The notes: generated from the sequence alone by a model not told the origin. A stretch of 61,179 bases of DNA from Muribaculaceae bacterium (GCA_017935045.1 JAGBIJ010000043.1:1-61179); one strand, 5' to 3'; counted from the stretch's first letter, positions 1 to 9,230 are shown. Numbers and translations are program-made.

Positions 1-1
1 C

Positions 2-793
2 GTGGAGACCAACGAGGAGACAGGCCAGACCGTCATCTCCGGTATGGGCGAGCTTCACCTCGATATCATCATCGACCGTCTGAAGCGCGAGTTCAAGGTA
101 GAGTGCAACCAGGGCCGTCCGCAGGTTACATATAAGGAAGCTATCACTCAGCCCGTAGAGCTGCGTGAGGTATTCAAGAAGCAGACCGGCGGTCGCGGTA
201 AGTTTGCCGACATCATCGTACGCGTGGAGCCTGCCGACGATGACTTCGAGGGCAGCCTGTAGTTCATCGACGAAGTAAAGGGCGGCAACGTGCCTAAGGA
301 ATACATACCCTCCGTTCAGAAAGGCTTCCAGACAGCCATGAAGAACGGCGTGCTCGCCGGTTATCCTGTAGAGCGCCTGAAAGTGACACTGATGGACGGT
401 TCGTTCCACCCCGTGGACTCCGACCAGCTCTCCTTTGAGCTTTGCGCCATCCAGGCGTTCAAGAAAGCTTCCGAGAAAGCGGGTCCTGTCCTCATGGAGC
501 CTATCATGAAGATAGAAGTCGTGACTCCCGAAGAGAGCATGGGTGACGTCATCGGCGACCTCAACAAGCGCCGTGGCCAGGTAGAGGGCATGGAGACAAG
601 CCGTTCCGGCGCCCGTATCGTCAAGGCTACCGCCCCGCTGGCCGAGATGTTCGGCTACGTTACAGCCCTGCGTACCATCACTTCCGGCCGCGCCACCAGC
701 ACCATGACATTCTCCCACTATTCCGAGGTCAGCTCCTCGATCGCCAAGAATGTCCTGACCGAGTGCCAGGGCCGTGTGGACCTTCTTAAATAA
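2..793 (+). CDS. fusA: Elongation factor G, 3' part, with an in-frame TAG
   Basis: EF-G is the GTPase that drives ribosome translocation. The window opens inside the gene. Visible are the end of domain III (GMGELHLDI), domain IV ([12 protein letters not shown], then the KNGVLAGYP segment) and domain V ([23 protein letters not shown]). At 260-262 a TAG stop interrupts the frame between GSL and FIDEV. Reading resumes in the same frame without any shift and stays fully conserved to TAA at 791-793. From memory of Bacteroidales EF-G this position is glutamine (GLQF), so a single C-to-T change of CAG explains it. rpsJ starts 21 nt downstream, the normal position of the essential str-operon copy, so decay into a pseudogene is unlikely. 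Sequencing error, a real nonsense mutation with suppression, or UAG read-through remain open. Confidence 0.9.
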
Positions 794-814
794 GCATAAT
801 ATACACAACACAAT

Positions 815-1120
815 ATGAGCCAAAAAATCAGAATCAAACTCAAATCTTACGATCACAACCTCGTCGACAAAAGTGCCGAGAAGATCGTAAAGACTGTGAA
901 GGCTACTGATGCTGTAGTAAGCGGTCCCATACCTCTGCCCACCTACAAGCGCATCTTTACAGTGAACCGTTCCACATTCGTCAACAAAAAGAGCCGCGAG
1001 CAGTTTCAGCTCTGCTCCTATCAGCGCCTGATAGACATCTACAGCTCTACGGCCAAGACCGTAGACGCCCTGATGAAGCTTGAGCTCCCCAGCGGTGTGG
1101 ACGTAAGCATAAAGGTGTAA
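815..1120 (+). CDS. rpsJ: 30S ribosomal protein S10 (uS10)
   Basis: A 101-residue protein of the 30S head, also the NusG/NusB-linked transcription factor NusE in other bacteria. The start [14 protein letters not shown] and the core with VSGPIPLPT and [13 protein letters not shown] are diagnostic, and length matches the family (about 100). It follows fusA by 21 nt and opens the S10 operon. The following 106 nt before rplC hold a strong hairpin, so it may be separable from the genes downstream. Confidence 0.98.
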   Translation: MSQKIRIKLKSYDHNLVDKSAEKIVKTVKATDAVVSGPIPLPTYKRIFTVNRSTFVNKKSREQFQLCSYQRLIDIYSSTAKTVDALMKLELPSGVDVSIKV

Positions 1121-1142
1121 GCAGCCGACTCGGAAATCATCG

Positions 1143-1176
1143 GGCAATCCGTCCGGGTCAGACCGGACGGATTGCC
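1143..1176 (+). promoter_or_regulatory. Perfect 14-bp hairpin between rpsJ and rplC
   Basis: Arms 1143-1156 and 1163-1176 are exact reverse complements (core GCAATCCGTCCGG) around a 6-nt loop. No U-tract follows, so it is not a classical terminator. It could be a processing site, an mRNA stabiliser or an r-protein binding site in front of rplC. The function is inferred only from position and stability. Confidence 0.6.
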
Positions 1177-1226
1177 TGAAAACCACAAACAAGACAATAC
1201 AAAAGTATTTTTAATCAAAGTAAGAA

Positions 1227-1844
1227 ATGCCAGGATTATTAGGAAAGAAAATCGGAATGACATCCGTATTCAGTGCCGACGGCAAGAATGTGCCGTGCAC
1301 TGTCATCGAAGTAGGTCCTTGCGTGGTCACTCAAATCAAAACCGTAGAAAATGACGGCTACGCCGCCGTGCAGGTAGGTTTCCAGGACAAGAAGGAAAAG
1401 CATACCACACGCCCCGAGGCCGGTCACTTCAAGAAAGCCGGTGTGACCCCCAAGAGACACTTGGCTGAGTTCAAATCGTTTGCCACAGAACCCGCTTTGG
1501 GCGACACCCTTACCGTAGAACTCTTTGAGGAAGGCGGCTTTGTCGATGTTGTAGGCACAAGCAAAGGCAAAGGTTTCCAGGGCGTGGTAAAGCGCCACGG
1601 TTTCGGCGGCGTGGGCCAGAGTACCCACGGTCAGCACAACCGTCTGCGCGCTCCCGGTTCTATCGGCGCCTGCTCGTATCCCGCCAAAGTATTCAAGGGT
1701 ATGCGCATGGCCGGTCAGACTGGCAACGAACGCGTAACCGTGCAGAATCTCCAGGTCATCAAGATTCTGCCCGAGCACAATCTGTTAATGGTCAAGGGTT
1801 CCATACCCGGAAGCAAAGGTTCAATCGTTTTAGTTGAGAAGTAA
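1227..1844 (+). CDS. rplC: 50S ribosomal protein L3 (uL3)
   Basis: A 205-residue primary 23S rRNA binder near the peptidyl-transferase entrance. It begins [15 protein letters not shown] and carries the conserved central loop [10 protein letters not shown]...STHGQHNR, with the Gln that is methylated in some bacteria. Its TAA shares its last A with the ATG of rplD, so the two are translationally coupled. Length is usual for the family. Confidence 0.98.
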   Translation: MPGLLGKKIGMTSVFSADGKNVPCTVIEVGPCVVTQIKTVENDGYAAVQVGFQDKKEKHTTRPEAGHFKKAGVTPKRHLAEFKSFATEPALGDTLTVELFEEGGFVDVVGTSKGKGFQGVVKRHGFGGVGQSTHGQHNRLRAPGSIGACSYPAKVFKGMRMAGQTGNERVTVQNLQVIKILPEHNLLMVKGSIPGSKGSIVLVEK

Positions 1845-2479
1845 TGGAAGTAGCAGTATACAATATCAAAGGTGAAGACACCGGACGCAAAGTAACGCTC
1901 AATGACTCCGTGTTCGCAGTAGAAGCCTCCTCCGAGTCCAATCCCGCACACGTAGTTTATCTCGACGTAAAACAGTATCTGGCCAACCAGCGTCAGGGTA
2001 CCCACAAGAGCAAAGAACGCAGCGAAGTCAGCGGTTCGACCCGCAAGCTCGGCCGTCAGAAAGGCGGCGGCGGCGCACGTCGCGGTGACATCAACTCTCC
2101 CGTACTGATCGGCGGCGGCCGTGTGTTCGGTCCCCGTCCCCGTGACTACCGCTTCAAGCTCAACAAGAAAGTAAAGTCTCTGGCCCGCCGTCTCGCCCTT
2201 ACTTCCAAGGCTCAGGAAGGCAAGATAGTAGTGGTAGAAAACTTTACCTGGGATGCCCCCAGAACCAAGAACTTCGTGGAGCTCGCCAAGAATCTCAAGC
2301 TCGCCGACAAGAAAGTGACGCTCGTGCTTGGCTCCCTGGACAACAACATCCTGCTCTCTGTACGCAATGTCCCCGGTTCCTGCGTGAAGCAGGCAGCCGA
2401 CCTCAATGCCTACAGCGTGCTTGACAACGACACTATGGTTGTGACCGAGGCTTCCGTAGAAGTACTTAACCAACTTTAA
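1844..2479 (+). CDS. rplD: 50S ribosomal protein L4 (uL4)
   Basis: A 211-residue protein lining the exit tunnel. The extended loop is visible as [19 protein letters not shown], followed by [12 protein letters not shown]. In enterobacteria L4 represses its own S10 operon; nothing equivalent to that leader is seen here. It overlaps rplC by 1 nt and is followed by rplW after 18 nt. Confidence 0.98.
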   Translation: MEVAVYNIKGEDTGRKVTLNDSVFAVEASSESNPAHVVYLDVKQYLANQRQGTHKSKERSEVSGSTRKLGRQKGGGGARRGDINSPVLIGGGRVFGPRPRDYRFKLNKKVKSLARRLALTSKAQEGKIVVVENFTWDAPRTKNFVELAKNLKLADKKVTLVLGSLDNNILLSVRNVPGSCVKQAADLNAYSVLDNDTMVVTEASVEVLNQL

Positions 2480-2483
2480 AAAA

Positions 2484-2487
2484 GGAG
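2484..2487 (+). promoter_or_regulatory. Shine-Dalgarno-like GGAG before rplW
   Basis: AAAGGAG ends 10 nt before the rplW start. Most genes in this window lack any such motif, as usual in Bacteroidetes, so it stands out together with the one before rplF. Confidence 0.5.
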
Positions 2488-2497
2488 ATAAGACAAA

Positions 2498-2788
2498 ATG
2501 GATATTCAGATCAAACCCATCGTGACCGAAAAGGCCACAGCAGAAAGCGAGAAGCTCAACTGCTACACGTTTGCAGTGTCTCCCGACGCCAACAAATATC
2601 AGATCAAAGACCTGGTAGAGAAACTCTACGGCGTCAAAGTGGTAAAGGTCAACACAGCCCTCTATGCCGGCAAGCGCAAGCAGCGTTACACCAAGGGCGG
2701 CCTTATCAAAGGCAGCACTGCCTCATTCAAGAAGGCTTACGTTACCGTGGCCGAAGGACAGACTATCGACTATTACAGCAATTTATAA
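2498..2788 (+). CDS. rplW: 50S ribosomal protein L23 (uL23)
   Basis: A 96-residue protein at the tunnel exit that forms the docking site for trigger factor and SRP. The family pattern PIVTEKAT near the N-terminus and VEKLYGVKVVKVNT are visible. Length matches the family. It sits in the standard order L3-L4-L23-L2, 7 nt before rplB. The start is preceded by a GGAG motif. Confidence 0.98.
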   Translation: MDIQIKPIVTEKATAESEKLNCYTFAVSPDANKYQIKDLVEKLYGVKVVKVNTALYAGKRKQRYTKGGLIKGSTASFKKAYVTVAEGQTIDYYSNL

Positions 2789-2795
2789 TTAAGAA

Positions 2796-3623
2796 ATGGC
2801 AGTAAGAAAATTTAAGCCCACGACACCGGGGCAACGACACAAAATTATTGGTGTATTCAAAGGAACAATCACTGCTACTACACCAGAGAAATCTCTTACC
2901 GTCGGCAAGCGTTCCACCGGCGGACGCAACGCTGCCGGCCACCTTACGACCCGCTATCGCGGCGGTGGCCACAAGCGCAAACTCCGCCTCATCGACTTTA
3001 AGAGAGTCAAAGACGGTGTGCCCGCTGTAGTAAAAAGCATCGAATACGATCCGAACCGTTCGGCCCGTATAGCCCTGCTTTACTATACTGACGGCGAGAA
3101 AGCTTATATGGTCGCCCCCAATGGCCTGGAAGTAGGGCAGACCGTAGTAAGCGGACCCGATGCAGCCCCCGAGGTAGGCAACTGCCTGCCCCTGGCCAAG
3201 ATTCCCGTCGGTACACTCATCCATTGTATAGAACTCCGTCCCGGTCAGGGAGCCTCCATGGCACGCTCTGCCGGTACGTTCGCGCAGCTTACTTCGCGCG
3301 AAGGTGACTACGCAATCATCAAATTGCCCTCCGGAGAAACCCGCAAAATCCTGCTGGCCTGCAAAGCTACAATCGGCGTTGTCGGCAACTCCGACCACGC
3401 CCTGGAGCAGAGCGGTAAAGCCGGCCGCAGCCGCTGGCTCGGACGTCGCCCCCACAACCGTGGCGTCGTCATGAACCCTGTGGACCACCCCATGGGTGGT
3501 GGCGAAGGCCGTCAGAGCGGTGGCCATCCCCGTAGCCGCACCGGTCTTTATGCCAAGGGCCTGAAGACACGCGCTCCGAAGAAGGCATCTTCGAAGTACA
3601 TCATTGAAAGAAGAAAGAAGTAA
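2796..3623 (+). CDS. rplB: 50S ribosomal protein L2 (uL2)
   Basis: A 275-residue core protein needed for subunit joining and peptidyl transfer. It starts [15 protein letters not shown] and contains RNA-binding [18 protein letters not shown]. The conserved motif [16 protein letters not shown] holds the functionally important His. The basic C-terminus is [16 protein letters not shown]. Standard length and position; rpsS follows after 20 nt. Confidence 0.98.
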   Translation: MAVRKFKPTTPGQRHKIIGVFKGTITATTPEKSLTVGKRSTGGRNAAGHLTTRYRGGGHKRKLRLIDFKRVKDGVPAVVKSIEYDPNRSARIALLYYTDGEKAYMVAPNGLEVGQTVVSGPDAAPEVGNCLPLAKIPVGTLIHCIELRPGQGASMARSAGTFAQLTSREGDYAIIKLPSGETRKILLACKATIGVVGNSDHALEQSGKAGRSRWLGRRPHNRGVVMNPVDHPMGGGEGRQSGGHPRSRTGLYAKGLKTRAPKKASSKYIIERRKK

Positions 3624-3643
3624 TTTGATTTAACTTAGTCACT

Positions 3644-3913
3644 ATGAGTCGTTCACTTAAAAAAGGACCCTTTATCAGCGTGAAGCTGGAAAAGAAAGTA
3701 GCCGCCATGGAGGAGTCCGGCAAAAAGTCTGTAATCAAGACCTGGAGCCGCGCTTCCATGATTTCTCCCGACTTCGTAGGCCACACTTTCGCAGTACACA
3801 ACGGCAACAAATTCATACCCGTATATGTCACTGAGAACATGGTAGGCCACAAGCTTGGCGAATTTGCCCCAACCCGCAACTTCCGCGGACACGCCGGCAA
3901 CAAGAAAAAATAA
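3644..3913 (+). CDS. rpsS: 30S ribosomal protein S19 (uS19)
   Basis: An 89-residue 30S head protein that contacts S13 and the A-site region. It begins [11 protein letters not shown], as almost all S19 do, and contains [24 protein letters not shown]. Standard length and position between L2 and L22. Confidence 0.98.
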   Translation: MSRSLKKGPFISVKLEKKVAAMEESGKKSVIKTWSRASMISPDFVGHTFAVHNGNKFIPVYVTENMVGHKLGEFAPTRNFRGHAGNKKK

Positions 3914-3956
3914 GGCCCTGCATATCTAATCACGATAAAGAAAGAAACTAAATACA

Positions 3957-4361
3957 ATGGGTAAAAGAAAGAAAGAATCAGCAGAATTGCTCAAGGAGGC
4001 CCGCAAGAGCCAGTACTTTGCCAAACTGCGCAACGTCCCCACCTCACCGCGCAAGATGCGTCTGGTGGCCGACATGGTGCGCGGCGTCGAGGTATTCAAG
4101 GCTCTTGGCATCCTGAAATTCTCTAACAAGGAAGCCGCCCGCAGAGTCGAGAAGCTCCTGCGCTCGGCCATAGCCAACTGGGAGCAGAAAAACGATCGTA
4201 AAGCCGACCAGGGCGAGCTTTATATCTCCACTATCTTCGTGGATTGCGCTCCCATGCTCAAGCGCCTGCGCCCCGCGCCCCAGGGCCGCGGTTACCGTAT
4301 CCGCAAGCGCTCCAACCACGTGACATTGTTTGTTGACACAATTGATAACACTAAAGCTTAA
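3957..4361 (+). CDS. rplV: 50S ribosomal protein L22 (uL22)
   Basis: A 134-residue protein whose beta-hairpin lines the exit tunnel. The N-terminal half has [20 protein letters not shown], and the hairpin tip [18 protein letters not shown] carries the RGR-type residues where macrolide resistance changes occur in other species. A short N-terminal extension (about 20 residues) is typical of the phylum. Confidence 0.98.
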   Translation: MGKRKKESAELLKEARKSQYFAKLRNVPTSPRKMRLVADMVRGVEVFKALGILKFSNKEAARRVEKLLRSAIANWEQKNDRKADQGELYISTIFVDCAPMLKRLRPAPQGRGYRIRKRSNHVTLFVDTIDNTKA

Positions 4362-4370
4362 TAAGACAAG

Positions 4371-5111
4371 ATGGGACAGAAAGTAAATCCTATTAGCAAC
4401 CGCCTCGGTGTAATCCGCGGCTGGGACTCTAACTGGTACGGCGGCAAAAAGTACGGCGACGTCTTGCTTGAAGACTCCAAGATCCGCAAGTACCTGCGTA
4501 CCCGTCTTGCCAAGGCAAGCGTATCGCGTGTCATCATAGAGCGTACACTGAAGATGGTCACCGTGACCATCTGCACCTCGCGCCCCGGCATGATCATAGG
4601 CCGCGGTGGCCAGGATGTCGAGAATCTCAAGAAGGAACTCGTGAAGCTGACAGGCAAGGACGTACAGGTAAACGTTCACGAAATCAAGCGTCCCGAACTC
4701 GACGCCGAGCTCGTGGCTGCCAACATCGCCCGTCAGATCGAGAACAAAGTTGCTTACCGCCGTGCTGTCAAGATGGCTGTACAGAGCACCATGCGCATGG
4801 GCGCAGAGGGCATCAAGATTCAGGTCAGCGGCCGTCTGAACGGCGCCGAAATGGCCCGCTCCGAGATGTTCAAGGAAGGACGCACTCCGCTCCACACTCT
4901 GCGTGCCGATATCGACTACGCGCTGGTCGAGGCTCTTACAAAGGTAGGTATTGTCGGAATCAAGGTATGGATTTGCCGTGGCGAGGTTTACGGCAAGCGT
5001 GACCTTACACCGCAGCTCTCCACCGCCGAAAAAGGCGGTCGCCGCGAAGGCGGTTTCGACCGTCGTGAAGGTCGCCGCGGAGGATTCCGTAAGAGAAACA
5101 ACAATCGTTAA
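4371..5111 (+). CDS. rpsC: 30S ribosomal protein S3 (uS3)
   Basis: A 246-residue protein at the mRNA entry channel. It starts [14 protein letters not shown] type II KH domain is visible with the GXXG loop in [13 protein letters not shown], and the C-terminal domain contains [23 protein letters not shown] Gly/Arg-rich tail of about 30 residues ([18 protein letters not shown]) extends past the core and is common in Bacteroidetes S3. Confidence 0.98.
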   Translation: MGQKVNPISNRLGVIRGWDSNWYGGKKYGDVLLEDSKIRKYLRTRLAKASVSRVIIERTLKMVTVTICTSRPGMIIGRGGQDVENLKKELVKLTGKDVQVNVHEIKRPELDAELVAANIARQIENKVAYRRAVKMAVQSTMRMGAEGIKIQVSGRLNGAEMARSEMFKEGRTPLHTLRADIDYALVEALTKVGIVGIKVWICRGEVYGKRDLTPQLSTAEKGGRREGGFDRREGRRGGFRKRNNNR

Positions 5112-5133
5112 CGCCTAAACACTCCAACAAGCA

Positions 5134-5565
5134 ATGTTACAACCTAAAAAGACAAAGTTCCGCCGCTCGCAGAAAGGCCGCATGAAAGGTGAGGCCCAGA
5201 GAGGCAACCAGCTCGCTTTCGGTTCGTTCGGCATAAAGACTCTTGAATCCAAATGGATTACAGGCCGTCAGATAGAGGCCGCCCGTATCGCCGTGACCCG
5301 CTACATGCAGCGTCAGGGTCAGATATGGATCCGCATCTTCCCCGACAAGCCCATTACCAAGAAGCCGGCCGAGGTACGTATGGGTAAAGGTAAAGGTAAC
5401 CCCGAAGGCTTCGTGGCACCCGTTACCCCCGGACGCATCCTGATAGAAGTGGAAGGCGTAAGCTACGACATCGCCAAAGAGGCCCTGCGCCTGGCGGCCC
5501 AGAAGCTCCCCGTAATCACGAAATTCGTGGTACGCCGCGACTACGACCCCAGCCAGAACGTGTAA
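5134..5565 (+). CDS. rplP: 50S ribosomal protein L16 (uL16)
   Basis: A 143-residue protein near the A-site tRNA elbow. It begins [16 protein letters not shown] and holds [15 protein letters not shown], the loop that contacts tRNA. Standard length. A perfect hairpin lies in the 62-nt gap after it, before rpmC. Confidence 0.98.
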   Translation: MLQPKKTKFRRSQKGRMKGEAQRGNQLAFGSFGIKTLESKWITGRQIEAARIAVTRYMQRQGQIWIRIFPDKPITKKPAEVRMGKGKGNPEGFVAPVTPGRILIEVEGVSYDIAKEALRLAAQKLPVITKFVVRRDYDPSQNV

Positions 5566-5580
5566 ACTCCACAACGGCAC

Positions 5581-5605
5581 CCCGCTTCCCGACAAGGGAA
5601 GCGGG
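5581..5605 (+). promoter_or_regulatory. Perfect 10-bp hairpin between rplP and rpmC
   Basis: CCCGCTTCCC (5581-5590), a 5-nt loop, and GGGAAGCGGG (5596-5605). There is no U-run after it, so a full terminator is unlikely inside this essential operon. Possible roles are an RNA processing or stability element, or partial attenuation that changes the ratio of upstream to downstream proteins. Confidence 0.6.
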
Positions 5606-5627
5606 AGGCCAATAGCAATTTATAACA

Positions 5628-5843
5628 ATGAAAAAGGAAGAAATCAAGGAATTAAGCATTAAAGAACTCCGCGAACGTATCCTCGTCGCCGAGAAGGCTT
5701 ATCGTGAATTGAAAGTAACGCACGCGATATCTCCCATCGACAATCCCGCCAAGATCACTTTCGACCGCCGCGAGATTGCCCGTCTGAAGACCGTGTTGCG
5801 TCAGAAGGAACTGGCCGAGGCCGCAGCAGCCCCCGAAGCCTAA
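5628..5843 (+). CDS. rpmC: 50S ribosomal protein L29 (uL29)
   Basis: A 71-residue two-helix protein at the tunnel exit beside L23. It starts MKKEEIKELSIKELRERI and contains the family pattern ARLKTVLRQKELAE. Expected position between L16 and S17. Confidence 0.97.
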   Translation: MKKEEIKELSIKELRERILVAEKAYRELKVTHAISPIDNPAKITFDRREIARLKTVLRQKELAEAAAAPEA

Positions 5844-5871
5844 TCCCCCCATCAAAGCAATCTGAAGAAAA

Positions 5872-6129
5872 ATGGAAAAAAGACATTTAAGAAAAGAAAG
5901 AATCGGGGTTGTTTCCAGCAACAAGGGTGACAAGACGATCACTGTTGAAATCAAGTGGAAAGAGAAACACCCCATTTACGGTAAATTTGTCAACAAGACA
6001 AAGAAATACCATGCTCACGACGAAAACAACGAGTGTTCTGTAGGCGACACCGTCCGCCTGATGGAGACACGCCCCCTGAGCAAGACTAAGAGATGGAGAC
6101 TGGTAGAAATAATTGAAAAAGTTAAGTAA
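5872..6129 (+). CDS. rpsQ: 30S ribosomal protein S17 (uS17)
   Basis: An 85-residue OB-fold primary 16S rRNA binder. It shows [21 protein letters not shown] and, towards the C-terminus, [21 protein letters not shown]. Standard length; rplN follows after 2 nt, so the two are probably coupled. Confidence 0.98.
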   Translation: MEKRHLRKERIGVVSSNKGDKTITVEIKWKEKHPIYGKFVNKTKKYHAHDENNECSVGDTVRLMETRPLSKTKRWRLVEIIEKVK

Positions 6130-6131
6130 CC

Positions 6132-6497
6132 ATGATACAGACTGAATCCCGATTGACAGTAGCAGACAACAGCGGTGCCAAAGAGGCCCTCTGTATCCAT
6201 GTACTTGGCGGTACAGGCCGTCGTTATGCGACGGTCGGCGACATAATTGTAGTCTCCGTGAAAAGCGTGATTCCCTCTTCCGACGTGAAGAAGGGTACCG
6301 TAAGCAAGGCAGTCGTAGTGCGTACCAAGAAAGAGATCCGCCGTCCCGACGGCTCCTATATCCGCTTTGACGACAACGCCTGCGTATTGCTCAACAATGC
6401 CGGCGAGCTTCGCGGAAGCCGTATCTTCGGCCCTGTGGCACGCGAGCTGCGCGCTACGAACATGAAGATCGTCTCCCTCGCTCCCGAAGTACTTTAA
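6132..6497 (+). CDS. rplN: 50S ribosomal protein L14 (uL14)
   Basis: A 121-residue protein at the subunit interface. It starts [20 protein letters not shown] and ends with the conserved [13 protein letters not shown] and [10 protein letters not shown]. Length and position are standard. Confidence 0.98.
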   Translation: MIQTESRLTVADNSGAKEALCIHVLGGTGRRYATVGDIIVVSVKSVIPSSDVKKGTVSKAVVVRTKKEIRRPDGSYIRFDDNACVLLNNAGELRGSRIFGPVARELRATNMKIVSLAPEVL

Positions 6498-6519
6498 CCC
6501 ACCTAAAGAGAAAACAGAA

Positions 6520-6837
6520 ATGGCAAAATATCATATCAAGAAGGGTGACGAAGTAATTGTCATTGCCGGCGACGACAAAGGCAAGAAAGGTCGTGTCCTC
6601 GAGGTTATCGTCAAGAAAGGCCGCGCTATCGTAGAGGGCGTGAACATCATCAAGAAGAGCACCAAGCCCACCGCCAAATATCCCCAGGGAGGCATCGTAG
6701 AGATGGAGGCTCCCGTCAACGTCTCAAACCTCAGCCTCATCGACCCCAAGAGCGGCAAAGCTACCCGCATAGGCTACAAGTTCGTAGACGGCAAGAAAGT
6801 ACGTTATTCTAAAAAATCCGGAGAGGAAATCAAGTAA
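6520..6837 (+). CDS. rplX: 50S ribosomal protein L24 (uL24)
   Basis: A 105-residue assembly-initiating protein. The N-terminal KOW motif is clear: [20 protein letters not shown]. Its TAA overlaps the ATG of rplE by one base, which implies coupled translation. Confidence 0.98.
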   Translation: MAKYHIKKGDEVIVIAGDDKGKKGRVLEVIVKKGRAIVEGVNIIKKSTKPTAKYPQGGIVEMEAPVNVSNLSLIDPKSGKATRIGYKFVDGKKVRYSKKSGEEIK

Positions 6838-7382
6838 TGAGCACAACACTTAGCAAAGACTATAAGGAAAGAATCGTACCCGCTCTCCTCAAGGAGTTCG
6901 GTTACACTACCGTCATGCAGGTACCCAAACTCAAGAAGATAGTCATCAACCAGGGTCTTGGCGACGCCACTCAGGACAAGAAGATCATCGAGACTTCTGT
7001 CAACGAGCTGACCGCCATTACCGGCCAGAAGGCTGTGCCCACGCTCTCACGCAAGGACATCTCCAACTTCAAGCTGCGTAAGAAAATGCCCGTAGGCGTA
7101 ATGGTTACCCTGCGCCGCGACCGCATGTATGAGTTCCTGGAGCGTCTTATCCGCGTGGCTCTGCCCCGTATCCGCGACTTCAAAGGCATCAACGCCAAGC
7201 TTGACGGCCGCGGCAACTATACGCTCGGCATCACAGAGCAGATTATCTTCCCCGAGATCAACATCGACAGCGTCTCCAAGCTCAACGGTATGAACATAAC
7301 CTTCGTGACCTCGGCCAATACCGACGAAGAAGGCTACGCTCTGCTCAAGCAGTTTGGCTTACCCTTTAAAAACGAGAAATAA
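6837..7382 (+). CDS. rplE: 50S ribosomal protein L5 (uL5)
   Basis: A 181-residue 5S rRNA-binding protein of the central protuberance. It contains [35 protein letters not shown] and the C-terminal [13 protein letters not shown]. It overlaps rplX by 1 nt and is followed by rpsN after 3 nt. Confidence 0.98.
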   Translation: MSTTLSKDYKERIVPALLKEFGYTTVMQVPKLKKIVINQGLGDATQDKKIIETSVNELTAITGQKAVPTLSRKDISNFKLRKKMPVGVMVTLRRDRMYEFLERLIRVALPRIRDFKGINAKLDGRGNYTLGITEQIIFPEINIDSVSKLNGMNITFVTSANTDEEGYALLKQFGLPFKNEK

Positions 7383-7385
7383 CAG

Positions 7386-7688
7386 ATGGCAAAAGAATCA
7401 ATGAAAGCCCGCGAGGTAAAGCGCCAGCGTCTGGTAGCCCGCTATGCTGAACGCAAGGCAGCCCTCAAGAAAGCCGCTTTGGCCGATGCCGACGGCAATA
7501 TCGACTATGAGGCTCTGACCAAGCTCCAGAAGCTTCCCAAGAACGCTTCCCGCGTACGTCTGCACAACCGCTGCTCGCTGACCGGCCGCCCCAAAGGCTA
7601 CATGCGTCAGTTCGGCATCTCCCGTATTCAGTTCCGCGAGATGGCAAGCGCAGGCCTCATCCCCGGCGTAAAGAAGGCAAGCTGGTAA
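7386..7688 (+). CDS. rpsN: 30S ribosomal protein S14 (uS14), zinc-free form
   Basis: A 100-residue protein of the 30S head. The C-terminal family core [26 protein letters not shown] is present, but the two CxxC pairs of the short zinc-binding S14 are absent, so this is the long, zinc-independent C-minus type. rpmJ here is also zinc-free. A 211-bp gap with hairpins follows, unusual inside the spc operon. Confidence 0.98.
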   Translation: MAKESMKAREVKRQRLVARYAERKAALKKAALADADGNIDYEALTKLQKLPKNASRVRLHNRCSLTGRPKGYMRQFGISRIQFREMASAGLIPGVKKASW

Positions 7689-7899
7689 TCAGACCAGGGC
7701 GCATCGGCGGCACGATTTTTTTTCGTCCCGCACGCAATAAAAATGGAAGGCGCTCCGTTACACACATAATGCGGACGCCCTTCCATCCTGATGCGTGCCA
7801 TCAGGCCGCAGCGGCGCCGCCTCCTCGCACCGATATATAAGAAATCAGAGATTATTAAATATTGTTCAGAAAATCTGAATCAATTTAAACATCAAAAAA
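7689..7899 (+). promoter_or_regulatory. Structured 211-bp gap before rpsH
   Basis: Contains an imperfect hairpin whose outer arms ATGGAAGG (7743-7750) and CCTTCCAT (7779-7786) pair, with nearly matching GC-rich inner arms. A second small perfect hairpin has TTCAGA (7865-7870) and TCTGAA (7874-7879), 21 nt before the rpsH start. No ORF and no good TAnnTTTG box was seen. It may be a regulatory leader for the second half of the spc genes; in E. coli, S8 autoregulates this operon, but homology of the site is not shown. Confidence 0.5.
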
Positions 7900-8298
7900 A
7901 TGACTGATCCTATTGCAGATTATTTAACGCGACTCAGGAACGCCATCAAAGCCGGTCACCGCGTAGTGGAGATTCCCGGGTCCAACCTGAAGAGGGAGAT
8001 TACCAAAATCCTGTTTGAGCAGGGTTACATCCTCAACTACAAGTTCATGGAGGGCACTACCCCGTCAGGTGTAATCAAAATCGCGCTCAAGTACGATCCC
8101 ATTGACAAGGTCAACGCCATCAAGGGACTCAAGCGCGTCTCCCGTCCCGGCCTGCGCCAGTATACAGGCTATAAGGATATGCCCCGAGTACTCAACGGAC
8201 TGGGTATAGCCGTCCTTTCCACCTCACGCGGAGTTATGACTAACAAGGAAGCCAAAGACCTCAAGATCGGCGGCGAAGTGCTATGCTATGTTTATTAA
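7900..8298 (+). CDS. rpsH: 30S ribosomal protein S8 (uS8)
   Basis: A 132-residue primary binder of the 16S central domain and the known translational repressor of the spc operon in E. coli. It starts MTDPIADYLTRLRNAIKAGH and ends with VLSTSRGVMTNKEAKDLKIGGEVL. It is preceded by a long structured gap rather than lying tight against rpsN. Confidence 0.98.
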   Translation: MTDPIADYLTRLRNAIKAGHRVVEIPGSNLKREITKILFEQGYILNYKFMEGTTPSGVIKIALKYDPIDKVNAIKGLKRVSRPGLRQYTGYKDMPRVLNGLGIAVLSTSRGVMTNKEAKDLKIGGEVLCYVY

Positions 8299-8305
8299 TT
8301 AAAAA

Positions 8306-8310
8306 GGAGG
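8306..8310 (+). promoter_or_regulatory. Canonical Shine-Dalgarno GGAGG before rplF
   Basis: AAAAAGGAGG ends 7 nt before the rplF ATG at 8318, textbook spacing. In this phylum the anti-Shine-Dalgarno end of 16S rRNA is thought to be largely occluded by ribosomal proteins, and nearly all other starts here have no such motif, so the element is unusual. Confidence 0.6.
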
Positions 8311-8317
8311 TATTGAA

Positions 8318-8872
8318 ATGTCAAGAATAGGTAAAACACCCATCGAAATACCTGCCGGCGTAAGCATTCAGGTTAAAGACAACACAGTGACGGTGAAGGG
8401 TCCCAAAGGAGAACTTTCACAGACTATCAACCCCGATATCAACGTAGAAGTGGCCGACGGCCATATCCACGTGACCCGTCCCAGCGACGACCGCGAGCAC
8501 CGCGCCCAGCACGGTCTGTACCGCGCCCTCATCCACAATATGGTGGTCGGTGTCAGCGAGGGTTACAAGAAGGAGATGGAGCTGGTCGGCGTAGGTTACC
8601 GCGCCACAGCCACAGGCCAGGTGCTTGAACTTGCTCTGGGCTTCTCCCACGCTATCTATATCAAGATGCCTAAGGAAATCAAGATTGAGGCAAAGAGCGA
8701 GCGCAACAAGAATCCGCTCATCATTCTTGAGAGTCCCGACAAGCAGCTTCTCGGCCAGGTATGCGCCAAGATCCGCTCGCTGCGCAAGCCCGAACCCTAC
8801 AAGGGCAAAGGTATCAAGTTTGTCGGCGAGATTATCCGTCGCAAGTCAGGCAAGTCGGCAAATGCTAAATAA
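8318..8872 (+). CDS. rplF: 50S ribosomal protein L6 (uL6)
   Basis: A 184-residue protein near the factor-binding site. It starts MSRIGKTPIEIPAGV. The C-terminal signature is PEPYKGKGIKFVGEIIRRKSGKSA. Two L6 folds fit the length. The start is fixed by the GGAGG motif 7 nt upstream. Confidence 0.98.
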   Translation: MSRIGKTPIEIPAGVSIQVKDNTVTVKGPKGELSQTINPDINVEVADGHIHVTRPSDDREHRAQHGLYRALIHNMVVGVSEGYKKEMELVGVGYRATATGQVLELALGFSHAIYIKMPKEIKIEAKSERNKNPLIILESPDKQLLGQVCAKIRSLRKPEPYKGKGIKFVGEIIRRKSGKSANAK

Positions 8873-8888
8873 TTAAATTCAGACTACA

Positions 8889-9230
8889 ATGGTATCAAAG
8901 ATAGCAAGAAGAAATAAAATCAAGGCACGCATACGCGGTCGCGTCAGCGGCACTGCCCAGCGTCCTCGTATGAGCGTCTTCCGCTCCAACAAAGCCATCT
9001 ACGTTCAGCTCATCGACGATCTGGCCGGCCGCACCCTGTGCTCGGCTGACTCCAAAGGCATAGCCGAGGGCACCAAGGTAGAGATATCCGCCAAGGTAGG
9101 CGAGAAGGTGGCTCAGAAAGCTTTGGAACTCGGTATAACCGAAGTGGTATTCGACCGCAACGGCTACCTGTTCCACGGCAGAGTAAAATCATTGGCCGAT
9201 GCAGCGCGCAAGGCCGGTCTTAAATTCTAA
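8889..9230 (+). CDS. rplR: 50S ribosomal protein L18 (uL18)
   Basis: A 113-residue 5S rRNA-binding protein. It contains [22 protein letters not shown] and the C-terminal [22 protein letters not shown]. Standard length and position, 8 nt before rpsE. Confidence 0.98.
   Translation: MVSKIARRNKIKARIRGRVSGTAQRPRMSVFRSNKAIYVQLIDDLAGRTLCSADSKGIAEGTKVEISAKVGEKVAQKALELGITEVVFDRNGYLFHGRVKSLADAARKAGLKF

Noticed and set aside
1239-1778. Long antisense frame over rplC, like many others opposite ribosomal genes
   Set aside because: Its sequence is the mirror of a conserved gene on the other strand. Such frames recur opposite nearly every GC-rich gene here and show no family pattern.
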